DNA of 64,000 bases from Ascarosepion bandense (GCA_037127315.1 JBBBDQ010000330.1:1963001-2027000); one strand, 5' to 3'; shown: positions 1 to 12,373, counted from the stretch's first letter. Translations and numbers: made by a program. Notes: a model not told the origin generated them from the letters alone.

Positions 1-384
1 AAAAAATACCATCTGAAAATGAGACTTGCATAGAAGTGTTGAATAATGAATTTGCTAAATCTCAAGGGTAGTGTAGCGGATGTTGACGCAAAAAGTGGAA
101 TCGACGAGTCGAATTCAATTTTTGGTCTTGTTCGATGCATTTACTTTCGCACTAATTCCCTTGAGAAAGACATGCAGCTTTTCTTATCTCAAGCTACAAG
201 GTATGGATTAAATAACAGTATAGACTGCGTTCTCTAGCCTTGGGTAGCAACCAGAGAAAGAGAACTAAAAAACAAAATTCCAAATCATGGCGGAAACAAG
301 GAAATGACGCTATTATATGTCCCAAGAAATCATTGCAATTCATAGATAATAAAGGAAAGTAATCTTTGGAAAGTCATGATTTCC
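1..384. other. No gene recognised
   Basis: AT-rich DNA. The one short open frame (46-237) has no recognisable domain and no codon-level support, so I treat it as chance. Confidence 0.5.
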
Positions 385-495
385 TAAGTCCATCACTTCT
401 CCTCATTATAGTCTTCTCATTCTCTTTCACCCCTTGTAATTCCCTGCGTCCTAGTGGCATTATTGCCTTGATTGAGGTGAAATGATTAAAAAAGA
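385..495 (+). mobile_element. LINE-A 3' end fragment
   Basis: This is a 5'-truncated 3' end of the LINE family called LINE-A here. The diagnostic tail is visible: TC-rich 3' UTR, then a short stem-loop GGCA-TTAT-TGCC at 456-467, then GGTGAAATGATTAAAAAA. The same tail ends the near-complete copy at 23225-26800 and about ten other fragments in this window. No coding part remains. Confidence 0.75.
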
Positions 496-1859
496 AGATA
501 GGAACATGGAGGCTGGGCTGTCCATTTATTATAGGACATTTCTTTCAACTGCGCTGATTATGTAAAGTGGAGAAAGAGCTCGTGCACACAGAGTCCACTT
601 GGATTTGTGCTCTTTTTTGGTAGCTCAGCGAGCAGAGACCGGTAAAGTGACTGTTATTTTGGTCAGAGTAATGTTTTCATTGATGAATTGACTTGTAGGG
701 ATGAGTTGCTCCCACTTGCCTTCTATTGTGACTTGCTTTATAGGGAGATACAGTTTTATGCCTTTCTTAATGTAATTAGTACGAAATAAACACAAACTGC
801 TCTAGCCTGAAATGGAACTTAGTTTACCGATTCTATTTTATGCCACCACACACATCTACAAAAAAGAAACGTTGCAATAACGAATAAAAAATGGGTGGAA
901 TGCTGAATAATGAAATAACTTCGTTTCAAAATGCCTCACAACTTAAAATATTAGCAAATGTAACGTTGTGAAAATAGGATTAAAGAAAAACTATTGCTGT
1001 TCGTGGCGTTTGAAACCAAGATGATATTGTTTAACCAAGATAAGATTGTTACGCGACATATTTGTAGTGCTAGTAGTCTCGATAGTCACGGGAGTATTGT
1101 AACTACAAGGTAAACTCTCGCAGTATAGAATGCGATTTTGGGATATTCTCTTTCTTCAATATTCCCATAAGTAAGCGTGAAGATTGATTTAAATAGCAGA
1201 AAAAAATTAGAAATCGTTAGTCATAAAAATGTGTGGGATAATCTTGGACTCCATTTTTCTTCACCAGTTTAGCCTCTATTCAGTGAAAAAGAACTAAACG
1301 ACTGATTTTGTTCTGTTGTAGAGCTTCACAAAACAAATGAAAAGATGTTATATTTATTTAGCTATTATATTTCAATTGTTATTTCAATATGGCTGCAATT
1401 TACTGTTTCTCTCGTCTGACTGAGGCGAGAAAAAATAAAGGATAGACAAGTTAATCGTATCAATGAAATCTACAAACTTATTGGGATCTGATATTGATTT
1501 TTTCATTTGTAACTCTCAGTGGTCTAATTGTAAGGTGGCATCTTAATAATTGTGTTGAGGTTCGAGGTTGTTTCTTAAAATGCAATATACTAGGAGGTTT
1601 TAATAAAAAAATTGTCAGGAAAATCATTCGAAAGGTTAAATCTTTGTGTGAAATTAACAAACAGTATGGCTTCAATGAGTACAGATGAAGTTGAAGAATT
1701 TTAACTCCTAAAAAAGACACCTTTTGATTAGATACATAGGATTAATTGAAATGTAAAAATCATTGAGTGATTACTCCTGACAGGAGTCTATTTTGTGAAA
1801 TAAGGTCCTCGTTCTTTTTTGTCTCCAGCGGAAATATTTACAGATGATTTTAATATACA
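496..1859. other. No gene recognised
   Basis: Unique-looking AT-rich DNA. Small opposed ORFs at 1478-1720 and 1494-1688 lie over each other and show no recognisable motif. I see nothing I can name here. Confidence 0.5.
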
Positions 1860-1985
1860 GTTAAATGTATGTGAGTATTATAGCAAAACACATAGACACG
1901 CATGAAAACACACACACTCGCACGCACACATACTTGCACATACACATACACGCACGCACACATTTACACATACACACAGACAGAT
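1860..1985. repeat. Degenerate CA-rich microsatellite
   Basis: Imperfect CA repeats broken by CG, TA and GA steps (acacgcatg, cgcacgcaca, acatacac). Confidence 0.85.
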
Positions 1986-1989
1986 AGTA

Positions 1990-2519
1990 CGATGGTTCTT
2001 GTTACGAGATGGAGATTTAAAGAAGCGATCATAATTAGATAATTAGTCCGTTTAGAAATGACCCAATGAATCTTAAATATTGCGCAGCCTTGATGCAGGT
2101 CCGCAAACAATACGTAGGTACTTACTACACCTGGTTAAACAGACACCTTTTGTGGCATTGTTCAGTCGATAGTGAAACGACAGGGAGTGAGCATGTGTAG
2201 TGTGTGGCAAATGATGTCTCGTGCTTTTAGTAAGACATCGCATCGTCTAAACCTCTCAGTCTCCTACGGTCGGGATTTTTCCACCGTGTGGTTTCTGGCT
2301 TTCTCCCCGAACTAAAACTGCCGTGTCCGACTGTTTCGTATCGCATTCTGCATGGCGGAGAAACGTTACTGTCAATAGCAGGAATCATCTTCTTCCTCTA
2401 TTATGTGTCATATCCCTTTAGCAGTCGTTGATTATGGCCATTCACAACTTCCTATCCTTCGTAACTTTAAATAATTCTCATAGTCCTCTTTCACACGACT
2501 ATTTCCATAAAATTGTTGG
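1990..2519. other. Unassigned, slightly GC-richer stretch
   Basis: No long ORF. Around 2060-2370 the base composition is higher in GC than its surroundings, which may be an old repeat, but I could not match it to anything else in the window. Confidence 0.4.
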
Positions 2520-2820
2520 ATAGAAGATTACTGGCTGTCTCCATTTGTATCTCTTGCCTTCAATATGTCCTACGAGTGTCAAATTCATAGCAGTTCAGCA
2601 ATGTTTTCTTTGTTTCTAAATTAACTTTTCCTGTTTCTTTATAATTCGATTAGCTTTTGAAAAGCATCTTTCGCTATTCTAATGCGACTCTGAATTTTTA
2701 CGTCACATTTCCCATCGTCTGTTTCACAGAAAGTTAAATTTCTGTACTTGTTTGATTCTGACATCTCTAGTTTGTAACTCACATCTTGAACTGACCCATT
2801 TTGTTAACAACCGTACATTC
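2520..2820 (-). pseudogene. RTE-like LINE reverse transcriptase fragment
   Basis: Read on the minus strand, this stretch encodes the segment after the RT catalytic core of an RTE-like non-LTR retrotransposon: a degenerate K-Y-x-N-L strand, then TDDGKCD and RIRIAKDAFQKL. This pattern (Y-L-G-S-x-I-T-x-D-G-K-C then AK-x-AF) is known from RTE/BovB-like LINE proteins. Stops and frameshifts show it is dead. It is probably the same family as 3262-4050. Confidence 0.65.
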
Positions 2821-2824
2821 TATC

Positions 2825-3232
2825 GTATAGTTGATGATTAGGCATAGCGCCTCTAAAAATGAGACACTGTAACGTTTTGTAGGTTACGGTTGTCAATTAT
2901 AATAAGTCATTTGGAATGCAGCTGAAACACATTATGATTAATTGATCAACATAATGTTCCTTCGAGGAAAATTTTAGGAGGCGAATAGAAATTGCTGTTG
3001 AAAGGGAGGAAATTTTGGACCTTGAACATGAGTAAAGATTAAGGAGAGTGTGACGAAGTAGCTAAATGCACTCTTGAAAAGATAACATTGCAAACTGTTT
3101 TGAAAAGTAGAGAGAACGCTGGAATATATGTCATGCTTCCAATGAGAGTATTTTGAAGAGGACTAGGTCGATGCCTCTTTAGGTAGGCTATTCTTTCGTT
3201 AATGTAAAGTAGTTGGATACTTCACTGACATT
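2825..3232. other. No gene recognised
   Basis: AT-rich sequence between two RTE-like fragments. No ORF or repeat identified. Confidence 0.45.
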
Positions 3233-3233
3233 C

Positions 3234-3260
3234 TTCTTCTTCTTCTTCTTCTTCTTCTTT
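3234..3260. repeat. (CTT)n tail of RTE-like LINE
   Basis: Nine CTT units lie directly at the 3' side of the minus-strand LINE 3262-4050, so on that strand they read (AAG)n. RTE-group LINEs typically end in short tandem repeats, and this fits such a tail. Confidence 0.6.
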
Positions 3261-3261
3261 G

Positions 3262-4050
3262 TGTCGTATCTCTTCAGGACGTTGGCGATCGTAGCTCTCC
3301 ATAATTTTCTGTCCTTTGTAGCTCTTAATAAATTTTATCATTTTTTTTATTGCTATCTCTCCTAAACCCTATTCTGCCATCCATTTACACAAGCTCGCCG
3401 GATAGGTTATGCATTGTTTTCTTCTGTCCCTGTTGCCTTCACACTATCCCGTGAGTATCTCATTTTCTAAGCCCCTTTTCCTCATTATATGTCTTATTAA
3501 TTTCAACTGTCCCTTTCTGATGTTACATATATCTTCCTGTTTTCTATAAAACTTTCTCGCTGCTAGCACATTTAGTCCATGCTAGTCTCGGTATAATTCT
3601 GTAGAACCTTATTTCTGTTGCTTCAAGCTTTTTCTTCATCTGCGAGGAAATTGTCTAACATTCATTGCCATTTAGCAGGACGTATATTACGTAACACTTC
3701 AGAACTCTTTTCTTTCTTTCTATATTGGACTGTTCCTTTTGCTGACAACCATCCATTCTGTGTTCTTGCAATTGATGTTTAGTTCTTTCTTCACGCTTTC
3801 CTTCACTACATTCTGTAAGATTTCTTGTAGTGTCTTGTGTCATCTGTATATCTTATGCTGTTAAGATTGTTGTGGCCAATAATAATTAATATTGGCAGAA
3901 ATTCTAATTCTCTTAAAATCGTCTCGCTGTATAGGCTGAATAAGTCTGGTGAGAAGAGACACATCCTTGCCTCACATCTCTTTCTATTTTGTATATTTAC
4001 TGAATTCATTTTGTATCCGAAGCGGTTTTCTTCCGGTTTACGTTCTAGAT
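3262..4050 (-). pseudogene. RTE-like LINE reverse transcriptase remnant
   Basis: Minus-strand remnant of a non-LTR retrotransposon polymerase. From its N-terminal side it shows FSPDLFSLYSETILRELE, then IIIGHNNLNSIRYTDDT, which is the RT catalytic box with YADD changed to YTDD. Next come RKKRVLKCYV and later pieces matching the C-terminal region, ending close to a W-R-x-M-I-A-N-like segment near 3270. The order and spacing match RTE/BovB-like LINE proteins (established family knowledge). Several frameshifts and the changed catalytic residue make it nonfunctional. Its upstream side is interrupted by the hAT element at 4051-4605. Confidence 0.7.
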
Positions 4051-4605
4051 CAGGGTTCTGCAATGTTTGTTAACTATGTGCCAACTTAGAGTTTTAAAAT
4101 CATTTAGTGTGTCAACAGTATTCATATTTTTATACAAGTCAAGGTCATTAGACCTGTTCGACAATATATTTTATATAGTAATGATATGTAAACCACATTA
4201 ATAGAAATAAACTGTTTTTAAATGTTTTTATTATTAATAAGAACTTTCCCTTGCATTGGCTTAGCTAATTACTCAATATCGGTAACATATTTTATTGTTT
4301 TGAGTTTTACACAATTTTCTAAATGTTCAGTTGTTAGGCAACTTCGTTGTGAACTTAATTAGTACTGCTTTCATGTGAGAGAACATTTGCCCACAGGAAT
4401 AAGTTGAACCAAATGCTGAATGAAGAGCAAAAGCTTTCTTCAAACAGATGAAAGATCTCGGCAGGGATGTCCAACAGTTGAGAATAGCAGCAGACGTTTT
4501 TTAAATTTTCGTCTTCCAAAGGCTTCCTTAGTTCAACAATTCGTGCTAATGAAAATTGTTTGGTGTGCCACGCGTGGCACGCGTACCGTAGGTTGCTGAC
4601 CCCTG
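4051..4605. mobile_element. Non-autonomous hAT DNA transposon
   Basis: A 555-bp element bounded by imperfect terminal inverted repeats, CAGGGTTCTGCAATG on the left and the complement of CAGGGGTCAGCAACC on the right. An identical 8-bp duplication ttctagat lies at 4043-4050 and 4606-4613. CAGGGGTC-type termini and 8-bp duplications are hallmarks of hAT elements. A minus-strand ORF (4355-4681) runs through it but shows no transposase motif I recognise. It is inserted in an RTE-like LINE remnant. Confidence 0.85.
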
Positions 4606-4613
4606 TTCTAGAT

Positions 4614-5590
4614 TTTTTTAAATAGCCTTTTTTAGATATGTCAAAGTTAGTTAACCGTTCCAACGTGACGTCGCTTATCAAACGATTTCTATTAAAAGAT
4701 AATATACAAAAAAGGGGAAAACATGAAAAATAAAAACAAGAAACAAAGCAATAAGAATAGAAGAATTATAATCCAGAATGTAAGAACTTTGTTAGAGTTC
4801 GAGATCATGGAAAATAGTGGATTTTTCAACCCTATTTTTCCAAGAAAGGGAGCAAACTCTTCTCATAGGTCAGGCTGGCTCAATTAAATTTATTCTAATT
4901 TTGGTTTTTATGAGGAAATAGGGGAATATACGAAGGAAGAAAACCTTCTTAAAGAGTTTAGCCTTTTGGTTAAATTCTGCAAAGTGCGTGGTGAGTCGAA
5001 AAATTTTCCGCACCTTCGCGTATACTTGTGTAATTACCACTGGCACCGTTGGGTAGTATTCGAGCTCTGTTTGAAGAGTTTTCTTTTTAACGTTCACTCA
5101 ATACACGGTTCAAGAGCACTCTCAAATTAGTGTATTACTGAATGAGGTGTGTGTTATGAACGTAAGAGCAAGAAGTAGGAAGTGAAGATTTGAGGATATG
5201 AAGGATAGATGCAAACTGACCATAGAATTCTAGTGTCCGGGGAAGCATCCATATGAGGACCTGTTCCACAAATTGATGTTTCTTAAGACTTCGAATTATG
5301 AATTTTAAAGCAGACCGAACGATCTTTTTTGCAATCTATTTGCCTTGAGCCAGCTTTCACTTAGTATTTGTGTGTCAGTGCTTATTAATAAATAAAAGAT
5401 TTGAAACGTGCTTGGGGATTTGAAATTCAATAACCGTAAAAGGCAACTAAGTAGGCGTTGGCACAATTTTGAAAATGACACAACGAGGCACATACGCAAA
5501 CTGGGAGAAAAAATGGCATATTTATGACGGCGTGAATGTATGCGAACAAAATAAGATTGACTCAGTGTTATAACTTACAGAAAATAAAGC
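4614..5590. other. No gene recognised
   Basis: Several short ORFs (for example 4870-5097 and 5305-5499, both minus) lack recognisable domains. Nothing further identified. Confidence 0.45.
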
Positions 5591-5597
5591 GGGTGCA

Positions 5598-5649
5598 AGC
5601 ACACACACACGCACACACACACATACACACACATACACACACACACACT
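5598..5649. repeat. (CA)n microsatellite
   Basis: Near-perfect CA dinucleotides with CGCA and TACA interruptions. Confidence 0.95.
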
Positions 5650-7080
5650 TAGTCTTATTATAAAAAGAATGGAAGAGAGAAAGGAAAGACGCCCAAAAGA
5701 CTGAGAATTTGAGGATAATCAGAAATTCTTCTCATGGGAGGTCGCGTAATTTTCTTGTCAGAAAACAAAAGGGCAATAAAAAAAGTGTTTGTTGTGAAAC
5801 GGTAATGAGAATATTAGCTGTTTCCTTATAAGAAAACTTTTAGCATTCATTGACAGAGTAGCCAATATTACTTTCCTCTCTAAACTTTTGTTTGAAGCAC
5901 CGTGGAAAGGCAACATCATTAGTTCATGATCAATTCTTTTTCATTGAGTCATAATATAAGGACGCATAAATACTTTCCACAAAGAACGCAAATTCAAGCA
6001 ACCGGAGCCACCGTTGCACCTCTGCAATAACAACGTCGTAACTTTGAAATCACTTCATGAGTAAATGTTATTTGAGTGGTTCAAGTAAAGTCACGACTAT
6101 GCGGAGGATACGCTAAACATCTCAGCAATATCGTTGTGTTCATCTTTTGTGTCTGCGACTATTAGCATACAAAAGGATCCTCATTCAGCTTTCCATCGAA
6201 TGGTGACCCCACGTTGCGCCTCTGTTTTCGTTCGTGTCAGTGTGCACTCAAAACTGGGAAAGGTTGAACGCTCACAAAGAAAAGATGAAAACAAACGCTA
6301 CAGTGAGAAATAAAGACTTGAACCTTGTTTTCCATTATATTCAGGCGTTTATTTAGGGCTTCACTTTCTCAGTCTGACGTATAAGTCGGTGACACTCGAG
6401 AAGAATTCTACCATGCCAGAGTGACAGATTACTGCTATCAACTCTATGTCCATATCAACATCACGACGAATGATGACAACACGAACAGGTGACATCAAAA
6501 CTACTAGAAGAACAATCGGTCACAGCCAAATGGTTAACCATGATTGTTCATATAGACCAGCAATTGGAAACTATTAGTGTCCAGTTTGTTGTCACTTGAT
6601 CTCAAAAGGGTTTTATTTATTCTTTTATTTGTCTTCGATCAAGTGGGTGCCTCTTAGAAGGCCCGTCTACAAAGATTTTATCCGCTAGTTATAAAACACG
6701 AAGCATTTGATATCGAGATAAAATCATGCACCATGTCCTTCTGCATGTGTGTCCCATTTATAGTGTCAACTAGGTGTCATCGTTATGCAAAGGTCTTTCG
6801 ACGACCAGTTTCCCCTCATTGTTGCATAGTGTTTGATCCCTGACTAAGCAGTAGGAAGTCAAAGTGCAGCGCAACTTTTGTTTCCCGTCAGTTTATTCAC
6901 TGTCTGTTGACGACATTTTCATATCAAGGAATCAACATTTGTCTTAAGGTTAACGGGATACGAGTTTCATTAGACGAGATAATATGCTCCAGAAATGCCT
7001 AATCATCTCTCGTATCTCGTTCCAAAACCTGCAAAGAAATATCCATGAAATTAAGTTTGTGTTCTTCACTTGATTGCTTT
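5650..7080. other. No gene recognised
   Basis: About 1.4 kb of intermediate-GC DNA without long ORFs, inverted repeats or matches to other parts of the window that I could see. Confidence 0.45.
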
Positions 7081-7084
7081 AAAA

Positions 7085-7100
7085 CGCACACACGCACGCA

Positions 7101-7168
<68 letters not shown>
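7085..7168. repeat. (GCAC)n-(CA)n compound microsatellite
   Basis: A run of CGCACGCA units grades into pure CA. The Thr-His and Cys-Val ORFs across it on the two strands are artefacts of the repeat. Confidence 0.95.
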
Positions 7169-7169
<1 letters not shown>

Positions 7170-7170
<1 letters not shown>

Positions 7171-7698
7171 GCCAAAACAACAACAAAAAACAAAAAAAAA
7201 ACACTCTCCAATATCCCAATTTGTCGTGGACGATTTCATTTACCACCGTATTCAGAAGATTAAGTTTGCACTATTATATATAATCAGTGCATCAACGAGC
7301 GCCATATTGTCTTTTGTTGTTTGACGTTCCCAAAATAAATGCATGATGCATAATAAAACCAGGTAGACTTTCCATTTGACCAGATTTTCTTTTATAAATA
7401 ATGTTTTTTATTGACGTTAGACAATGTGTATTGACCTTTTTCTGTAAAATTATTTGCTCTCTATTTACATTCAATGATAATCATTATACACTGTTGAACA
7501 ATTGTCCCAAAGTTTGTTCATATTATCACAATGTTTAGGCCATTGTGCTCTGATGTTTCTTTCAGGTTAGATTTCTTTAGATTCCGGCAACCGGATACTT
7601 CAAACTGAAACTTTTATTTAATCTAGGGGTATAGATTGCTCTCACGTCACTGTCTATGTAAAAATTATCTTTTTCTACCTCCTGATCTCTTTTTTCAG
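7170..7698. other. No gene recognised
   Basis: AT-rich with no identifiable feature. Confidence 0.45.
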
Positions 7699-7699
7699 T

Positions 7700-7937
7700 T
7701 GAATTACAGTTGAATTCGTTGCATTCGCTTATCTGCAAATACCCTTGGGAAAGGTATTAATCCGTCTCCTTTCTTCAGCTGTGATTCAAATAACAGGACC
7801 AAGTTTATTCTATAGTCTTGGTTGGCAACCAGTCTACCGCAAAAAGTAACGGTAACCTACTGCGGGACAATCTTCTGCTCAGTCAGTCATGTCCCTTTCG
7901 AGACATGATCGCCCACGTATGGCACTTAACTGACTGA
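7700..7937 (+). mobile_element. tRNA-derived SINE, 5'-truncated
   Basis: Starts inside the body of the common SINE of this window. It retains the shared core 'CCTTGGGAAAGGTATTAATC', the 'CAACCAGTCTACCGCA' block, the 'CCTACTGCGG' block and the 3' end 'GGCACTTAACTGACTGA'. The tRNA-like head with its A box is missing. Full-length relatives are at 44867-45180 and 47764-48080. Confidence 0.9.
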
Positions 7938-7939
7938 TC

Positions 7940-8426
7940 TCTTTTTTACGATATTCATAAATTTTTAATCTTATTTTACTTTATTAATTTTAGCGGTTTT
8001 TCATGAGGTTCATGTGTGTGCATATGTGTGTGTGTGTGTATGTACATGCGTGTGTCTGTATTCCTTTGTGTGTGTTGATACACTTTTTGTGTGGATATTT
8101 TTTAGATTACATTTTGAATATTACTGCATATTACTGAATATTTTCTAGAAAATTCGGTCGTATTACAGAATTTTTCAAGATTTTCATTATTGTTGTCTGT
8201 TGTGGCATTTGAAACTAAAGAAACAGCCTTGTGGTGTCACTAACTATTGGATATGACAAGGAAGGGAGTAACAACACATCATTTTAAAGATTTATTGACT
8301 TATGCTTGAAAGAATTTCTTTTAGGGTCCATTTTATGGCTTTTTCGAAAATAATGCTCTTCTGACTGGAACTTTTTATGATAAATACTTGTAAAAAACTT
8401 GCTTTTCTTGGTAAAATATTTTGAGT

Positions 8427-8484
<58 letters not shown>

Positions 8485-8715
8485 GTGATTTAAATTTGGA
8501 TAAGACCCAAACGGAATATTAAATATATAAGACAATTTGTTAAACTTATTTTTTTTGGCTGAATAATTAGCGCTATCAGAAAAATGCATTTCGTTTCAAC
8601 CATCAGCGAGACAAAACGTAATTAACGTTAATAATATGAATGCTAAATTTTTTTACTTTGACACTATGATTTTTAATAAAAGAAAATGAAGATAATTCAG
8701 TTAATAAGTTAATTG
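7940..8715. other. Intergenic, with TG/CA microsatellites
   Basis: Holds a degenerate TG-rich stretch (about 8010-8075) and a pure (CA)n run (8431-8480). No gene seen. Confidence 0.7.
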
Positions 8716-8716
8716 C

Positions 8717-9003
8717 TATCCGTGATACACGCTTTGAAGATCATGTCGCTTTTGATCAATGACTGACTAGGCAGAAGATTTTCCCGCAGTAGGTTGCCAT
8801 TTCTTTCTGCGGTTGACTAGTTGCAAACCAAGGCTATAGAACCCAATCTGGTCTGCTATTCAACCCATAGCTGGAGGGAGAAGAAATGGATTAATACCTT
8901 TTCCAAGGGTATTTGTGCGTAAGTGATGAAACGAATTCAACTGGAATTCGAACTCGGCTCTCCGATTTCTTATTCCGAGCCAATATCCATTATCATAAAG
9001 TGC
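8717..9003 (-). mobile_element. tRNA-derived SINE
   Basis: Minus-strand copy of the common SINE, including B box (GAGTTCGAATTCC), the CCTTGGAAAAGGTATTAATCC core and the 3' block. The tRNA-like 5' head is diverged. Confidence 0.9.
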
Positions 9004-9009
9004 CATGAC

Positions 9010-9372
9010 CTACGAATCCGGTGCTGTTAATATACGGCTAAGCATCTTCAACTTATCACCTGTTCTCACGAAATTGGTGTTGAAACAATGTGTGTCACAA
9101 AAAATATTGAAACAAATGAATATATAAATATGTTGAAATGAATAAAATATAATTTCACAAATCATACAGTTGAAGTAACAAAAAGAAAAAGAAGTCTAGC
9201 ATTCATGTGACTAACCGCAATCCAGTTCTGTCTCGCCAATGTAGATTTGGTTGAAATAAAATCTATTTTCTGGTGACACTGATCCGCGAAAAATAAGAGT
9301 TATTATAAGAGTTATTATTCACTGTCATATCTCTGAGGTGTCCCTGGTTGAGATTGATGGTAATCGATTTAT
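9010..9372. other. No gene recognised
   Basis: AT-rich spacer between a SINE and a solo LTR. Confidence 0.45.
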
Positions 9373-9377
9373 GAAGA

Positions 9378-9713
9378 TGTTAGGGCGCCACTCCTATTTG
9401 ACTACAAATGGACTGTTCCCATTGCTATATATAGCAATGGTGGATTCTCTACAAGGGGGTCGTAGAGAGTCACTTGAGAGTCTCTAATGAGTTACTGAAG
9501 AGTCAGTGCGAGTCAGTGAAGAGTTAGTCACACTTCCGGTGGCGTACCGGAAGTAATCACGTATATACACGTCTTACGACGGATTGGACTCTTGTATCTT
9601 TCTATTGTAAATATTACTAATCACTTCTGTACATACTAACCGTCTTTCCACGGAATACAACTTATATTCTGATTCTGTTGTTGAGTTATTCATTTATACT
9701 TGGCGACATAACA
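9378..9713 (+). mobile_element. Solo LTR of an LTR retrotransposon
   Basis: A 336-bp unit starting TGTTAGGGCG and ending GGCGACATAACA, so it has canonical TG...CA ends. A perfect 5-bp duplication gaaga flanks it at 9373-9377 and 9714-9718. A TATA-like element (CTATATATAG, about 9424-9433) precedes an AGTCA-rich block (about 9460-9530) with several near-repeats of AGAGTCA. No internal gag or pol sequence lies on either side, so it is a solo LTR left by LTR-LTR recombination. The Ty3/Gypsy affiliation is only a guess from its size and its GGCGACATAACA end. Confidence 0.85.
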
Positions 9714-9719
9714 GAAGAA

Positions 9720-10640
9720 CACGAGCAATGAATGGCAACGAGTGGGCTTAATTAGCTAATATCCTGCTAAATTTCATAGTGATAACAAAACTGAGTATAT
9801 AACGTTCCTGTTGGATAATTGTTTAATAAAGGTCCAACTGCATTGCCTCTTGTACATACACGCAGTGTACCACCAATGGCGAGCAGAAAGTAAGTAAAAC
9901 ATAAACAAAAAATATTGAACTCTGACAAAGTAAAGAAAAGGGAGATCTATACATGTAATGTTCAAAGTATTGCTGAAGATTACAAACTTAAGCAACTCAT
10001 GATGACAACTGAACATCATCATCTGGCACTTGGTTGATTTTAACCAGGCTCACAGCGAAGGATTGAATCACTTTCAGTTGAAAGTAACTACTGTAATCCT
10101 TCACTAGGGAGAATATGGTGCAGTTAAAGAATCAGAGACATTTCAGGAAAAACATCATTTTTATGCCCAAATAACACCTGGTTTTAGAGCAAAGAAAATG
10201 TCCAAAACCATAAACGGAACATTTTGTTTACTTCGTAAGTATTACAAAGACGGAATAACGACTCTTGGGTTATAAAACCACTAAATCGCCAATACACATT
10301 GAGAAAATAAATCGAAATAAAATTGAATAAATATTATCTCTTTTTTTATTGGTTTTAATTATGAAGGATTTATGTATTTCCCCTTCGTTGCAATACGCCA
10401 TTAGCTAGATATTATCTCTCTGGTAAATAAATAAATTCAAACTGTACCTGATTTTTGTTCATTTTGAGTTCTGGCACAAATGGGATTAAGCTCTAAACTA
10501 AAGTACAAGACTCAGTAAACATTTGAACATTATTTTGCTGTAAAAAAAACCTGTGTTTATAGTATTTACCTTGTCATAAGTGTAGGACTTTTTCTTCTAT
10601 TGTTCGCCTAATAAAAAGTCCAAGGGCCACTGAATGTAGA
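9720..10640. other. No gene recognised
   Basis: AT-rich. Small ORF 9774-10022 (minus) has no recognisable motif. Confidence 0.45.
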
Positions 10641-10643
10641 AGG

Positions 10644-10905
10644 TTACTGAGTGAGTTTTTTGTAAAGCAGGAGGAAGAAGAAAGGCATATTATAGGGATG
10701 TCGATTGACTCTCAATTTCAAGAGGTCGAGATTGTAACAATCAGGGAAGTATCCTCTCGGGAGAATGTTCAATATTGTAACAGTTCTGGGAAAGAAGCTG
10801 TTCAAGTGGAACTTGCTCCTTATCAAAGAAACACGAGGGAAATGGGATGATTTTCTAGCTTAAAAATAGCATGGCGGGTCTTAGCTGTGAAGATCTGAAC
10901 TGGTG
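10644..10905 (-). pseudogene. LINE-B reverse transcriptase C-terminus
   Basis: Minus-strand remnant encoding KFHLNSFFPRTVTILNILP followed by a YNLDLLKLRVNRH-like end. The S-F-F-P-R-T ... W-N-x-L-P ... Y-N-L ... F-K-x-x-V-N-R-H pattern is the usual C-terminus of Jockey/CR1-group LINE proteins. The nucleotide sequence matches the plus-strand fragment at 56420-56640 and differs from LINE-A, so I treat it as a second family. Truncated at both ends. Confidence 0.75.
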
Positions 10906-10909
10906 GGTT

Positions 10910-11285
10910 TAAGGAATGTAAATTGTCTGAACATCTGCCTTAGTAATAGCGACAGAATAGTGAGAGGCTTTTAGTCAATAGCGATATCGTGGACAAAGAA
11001 AAAATATTTGACACTATATAAGCTAGAATATTCTGGATAGCAAACAGGTTATGCAAAAGACACAATCTAAAAATACTCCAAGAATATGCACCAACCTCGA
11101 GAAGTTCATATGATTAAATTAAACAAATTTAAGAATAAATCTGTAGCGTTATAAACTGAGAAATAAAAAAAAAGAAAACGAAATCATTTTAAAAATGAAA
11201 ATCACATAATTTTCATGAATGATTTCAATACAAAAGGAACAATGTCAGAAAAATACTCCAGCGTTGGAAAATGTGCAATAGGGAA
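10910..11285. other. No gene recognised
   Basis: AT-rich spacer. Confidence 0.45.

Positions 11286-11287
<2 letters not shown>

Positions 11288-11347
<60 letters not shown>
11288..11347. repeat. (TA)n microsatellite
   Basis: About 30 perfect TA units. Confidence 0.97.
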
Positions 11348-11349
<2 letters not shown>

Positions 11350-11352
<3 letters not shown>

Positions 11353-12090
11353 GTTAGTTAACTTCCTAGAAAGACGAAATTGACAGTTATGAATATGTTT
11401 TTTAAAAGCAGAGAAGCCGTTAATAGACTTAGGAAAAATCTAAATGAAAAAAGAAAAGAAAACGAAAAGAAAGTTAATATGTTTGGCGATCATAGAAGTA
11501 TCGCTTGCAGAACTGACTTTAATATTAATATGTGATTTTAAAATTAAGAAAAACAAAATGGTGTTCAGAAAAAAGTTTCAAGACCGTAGAGAACATGTCC
11601 ACTTTTCAGATAGAAATGAAAACATATTCTAGGCTTTGTGAAATAACGAAAATGACATTGAATATGTGAATAGCATATTCAATTCATGACTTTTACAAAT
11701 TATATTATATATGCTTAAAAGGAATAATGGAATGAAACCATAAAGTTTTTAGTCTACAATGCAGTATTTTTAAACCATGAATTACAATTTAGATCAGACT
11801 CATAAATCATAAATATAGAGCCATTATTACAAAGAACAGTAGGATAGGTGAACCCAAAGTACATTTCAGGGTAACGTAGCAGTCATAAAATGTTTATCAT
11901 TGAATGGATCAACAATAAATTGTGTGGGTAGAAAAGTGACATTACCAGTATTGCATCATCGGGTGACCTTTCATTGTATTAGATCCAGCCTTTATATGAT
12001 TGATTTCATTCATTCCTTTGACATTTGCTTTTAGGAGCAAAATTTGTTTGTATAAATGAAACAATATAGCACTTGTGAGAATTAGCCATT
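11350..12090. other. No gene recognised
   Basis: A-rich DNA. Small ORF 11444-11632 is lysine-rich because of composition. Confidence 0.45.
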
Positions 12091-12111
12091 TCCATGCATA
12101 CATATACATTT

Positions 12112-12309
12112 GGCCTGCCCTTTAATATCTACGAATCTATCTTTGAGTCTGTTCATTATCTATCTCTCATTGACTCTGTTCATTATCTCTCTATCATATA
12201 CTCTGTTTATTATCTATCTATCTTAGACTCTGTTCATTATTTATCTCTCTTTTACTCTGATCATTATCTATCTTTGAATATGTTCATTATCTATCTTTGT
12301 CTCTGTTCT

Positions 12310-12373
<64 letters not shown>

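Noticed and set aside
7045..7324. ORFs of Thr-His and Cys-Val repeats
   Set aside because: Translation of a dinucleotide microsatellite; the same effect explains ORFs at 8284, 17252, 33820, 34912, 39737, 50944, 52221 and 62314.
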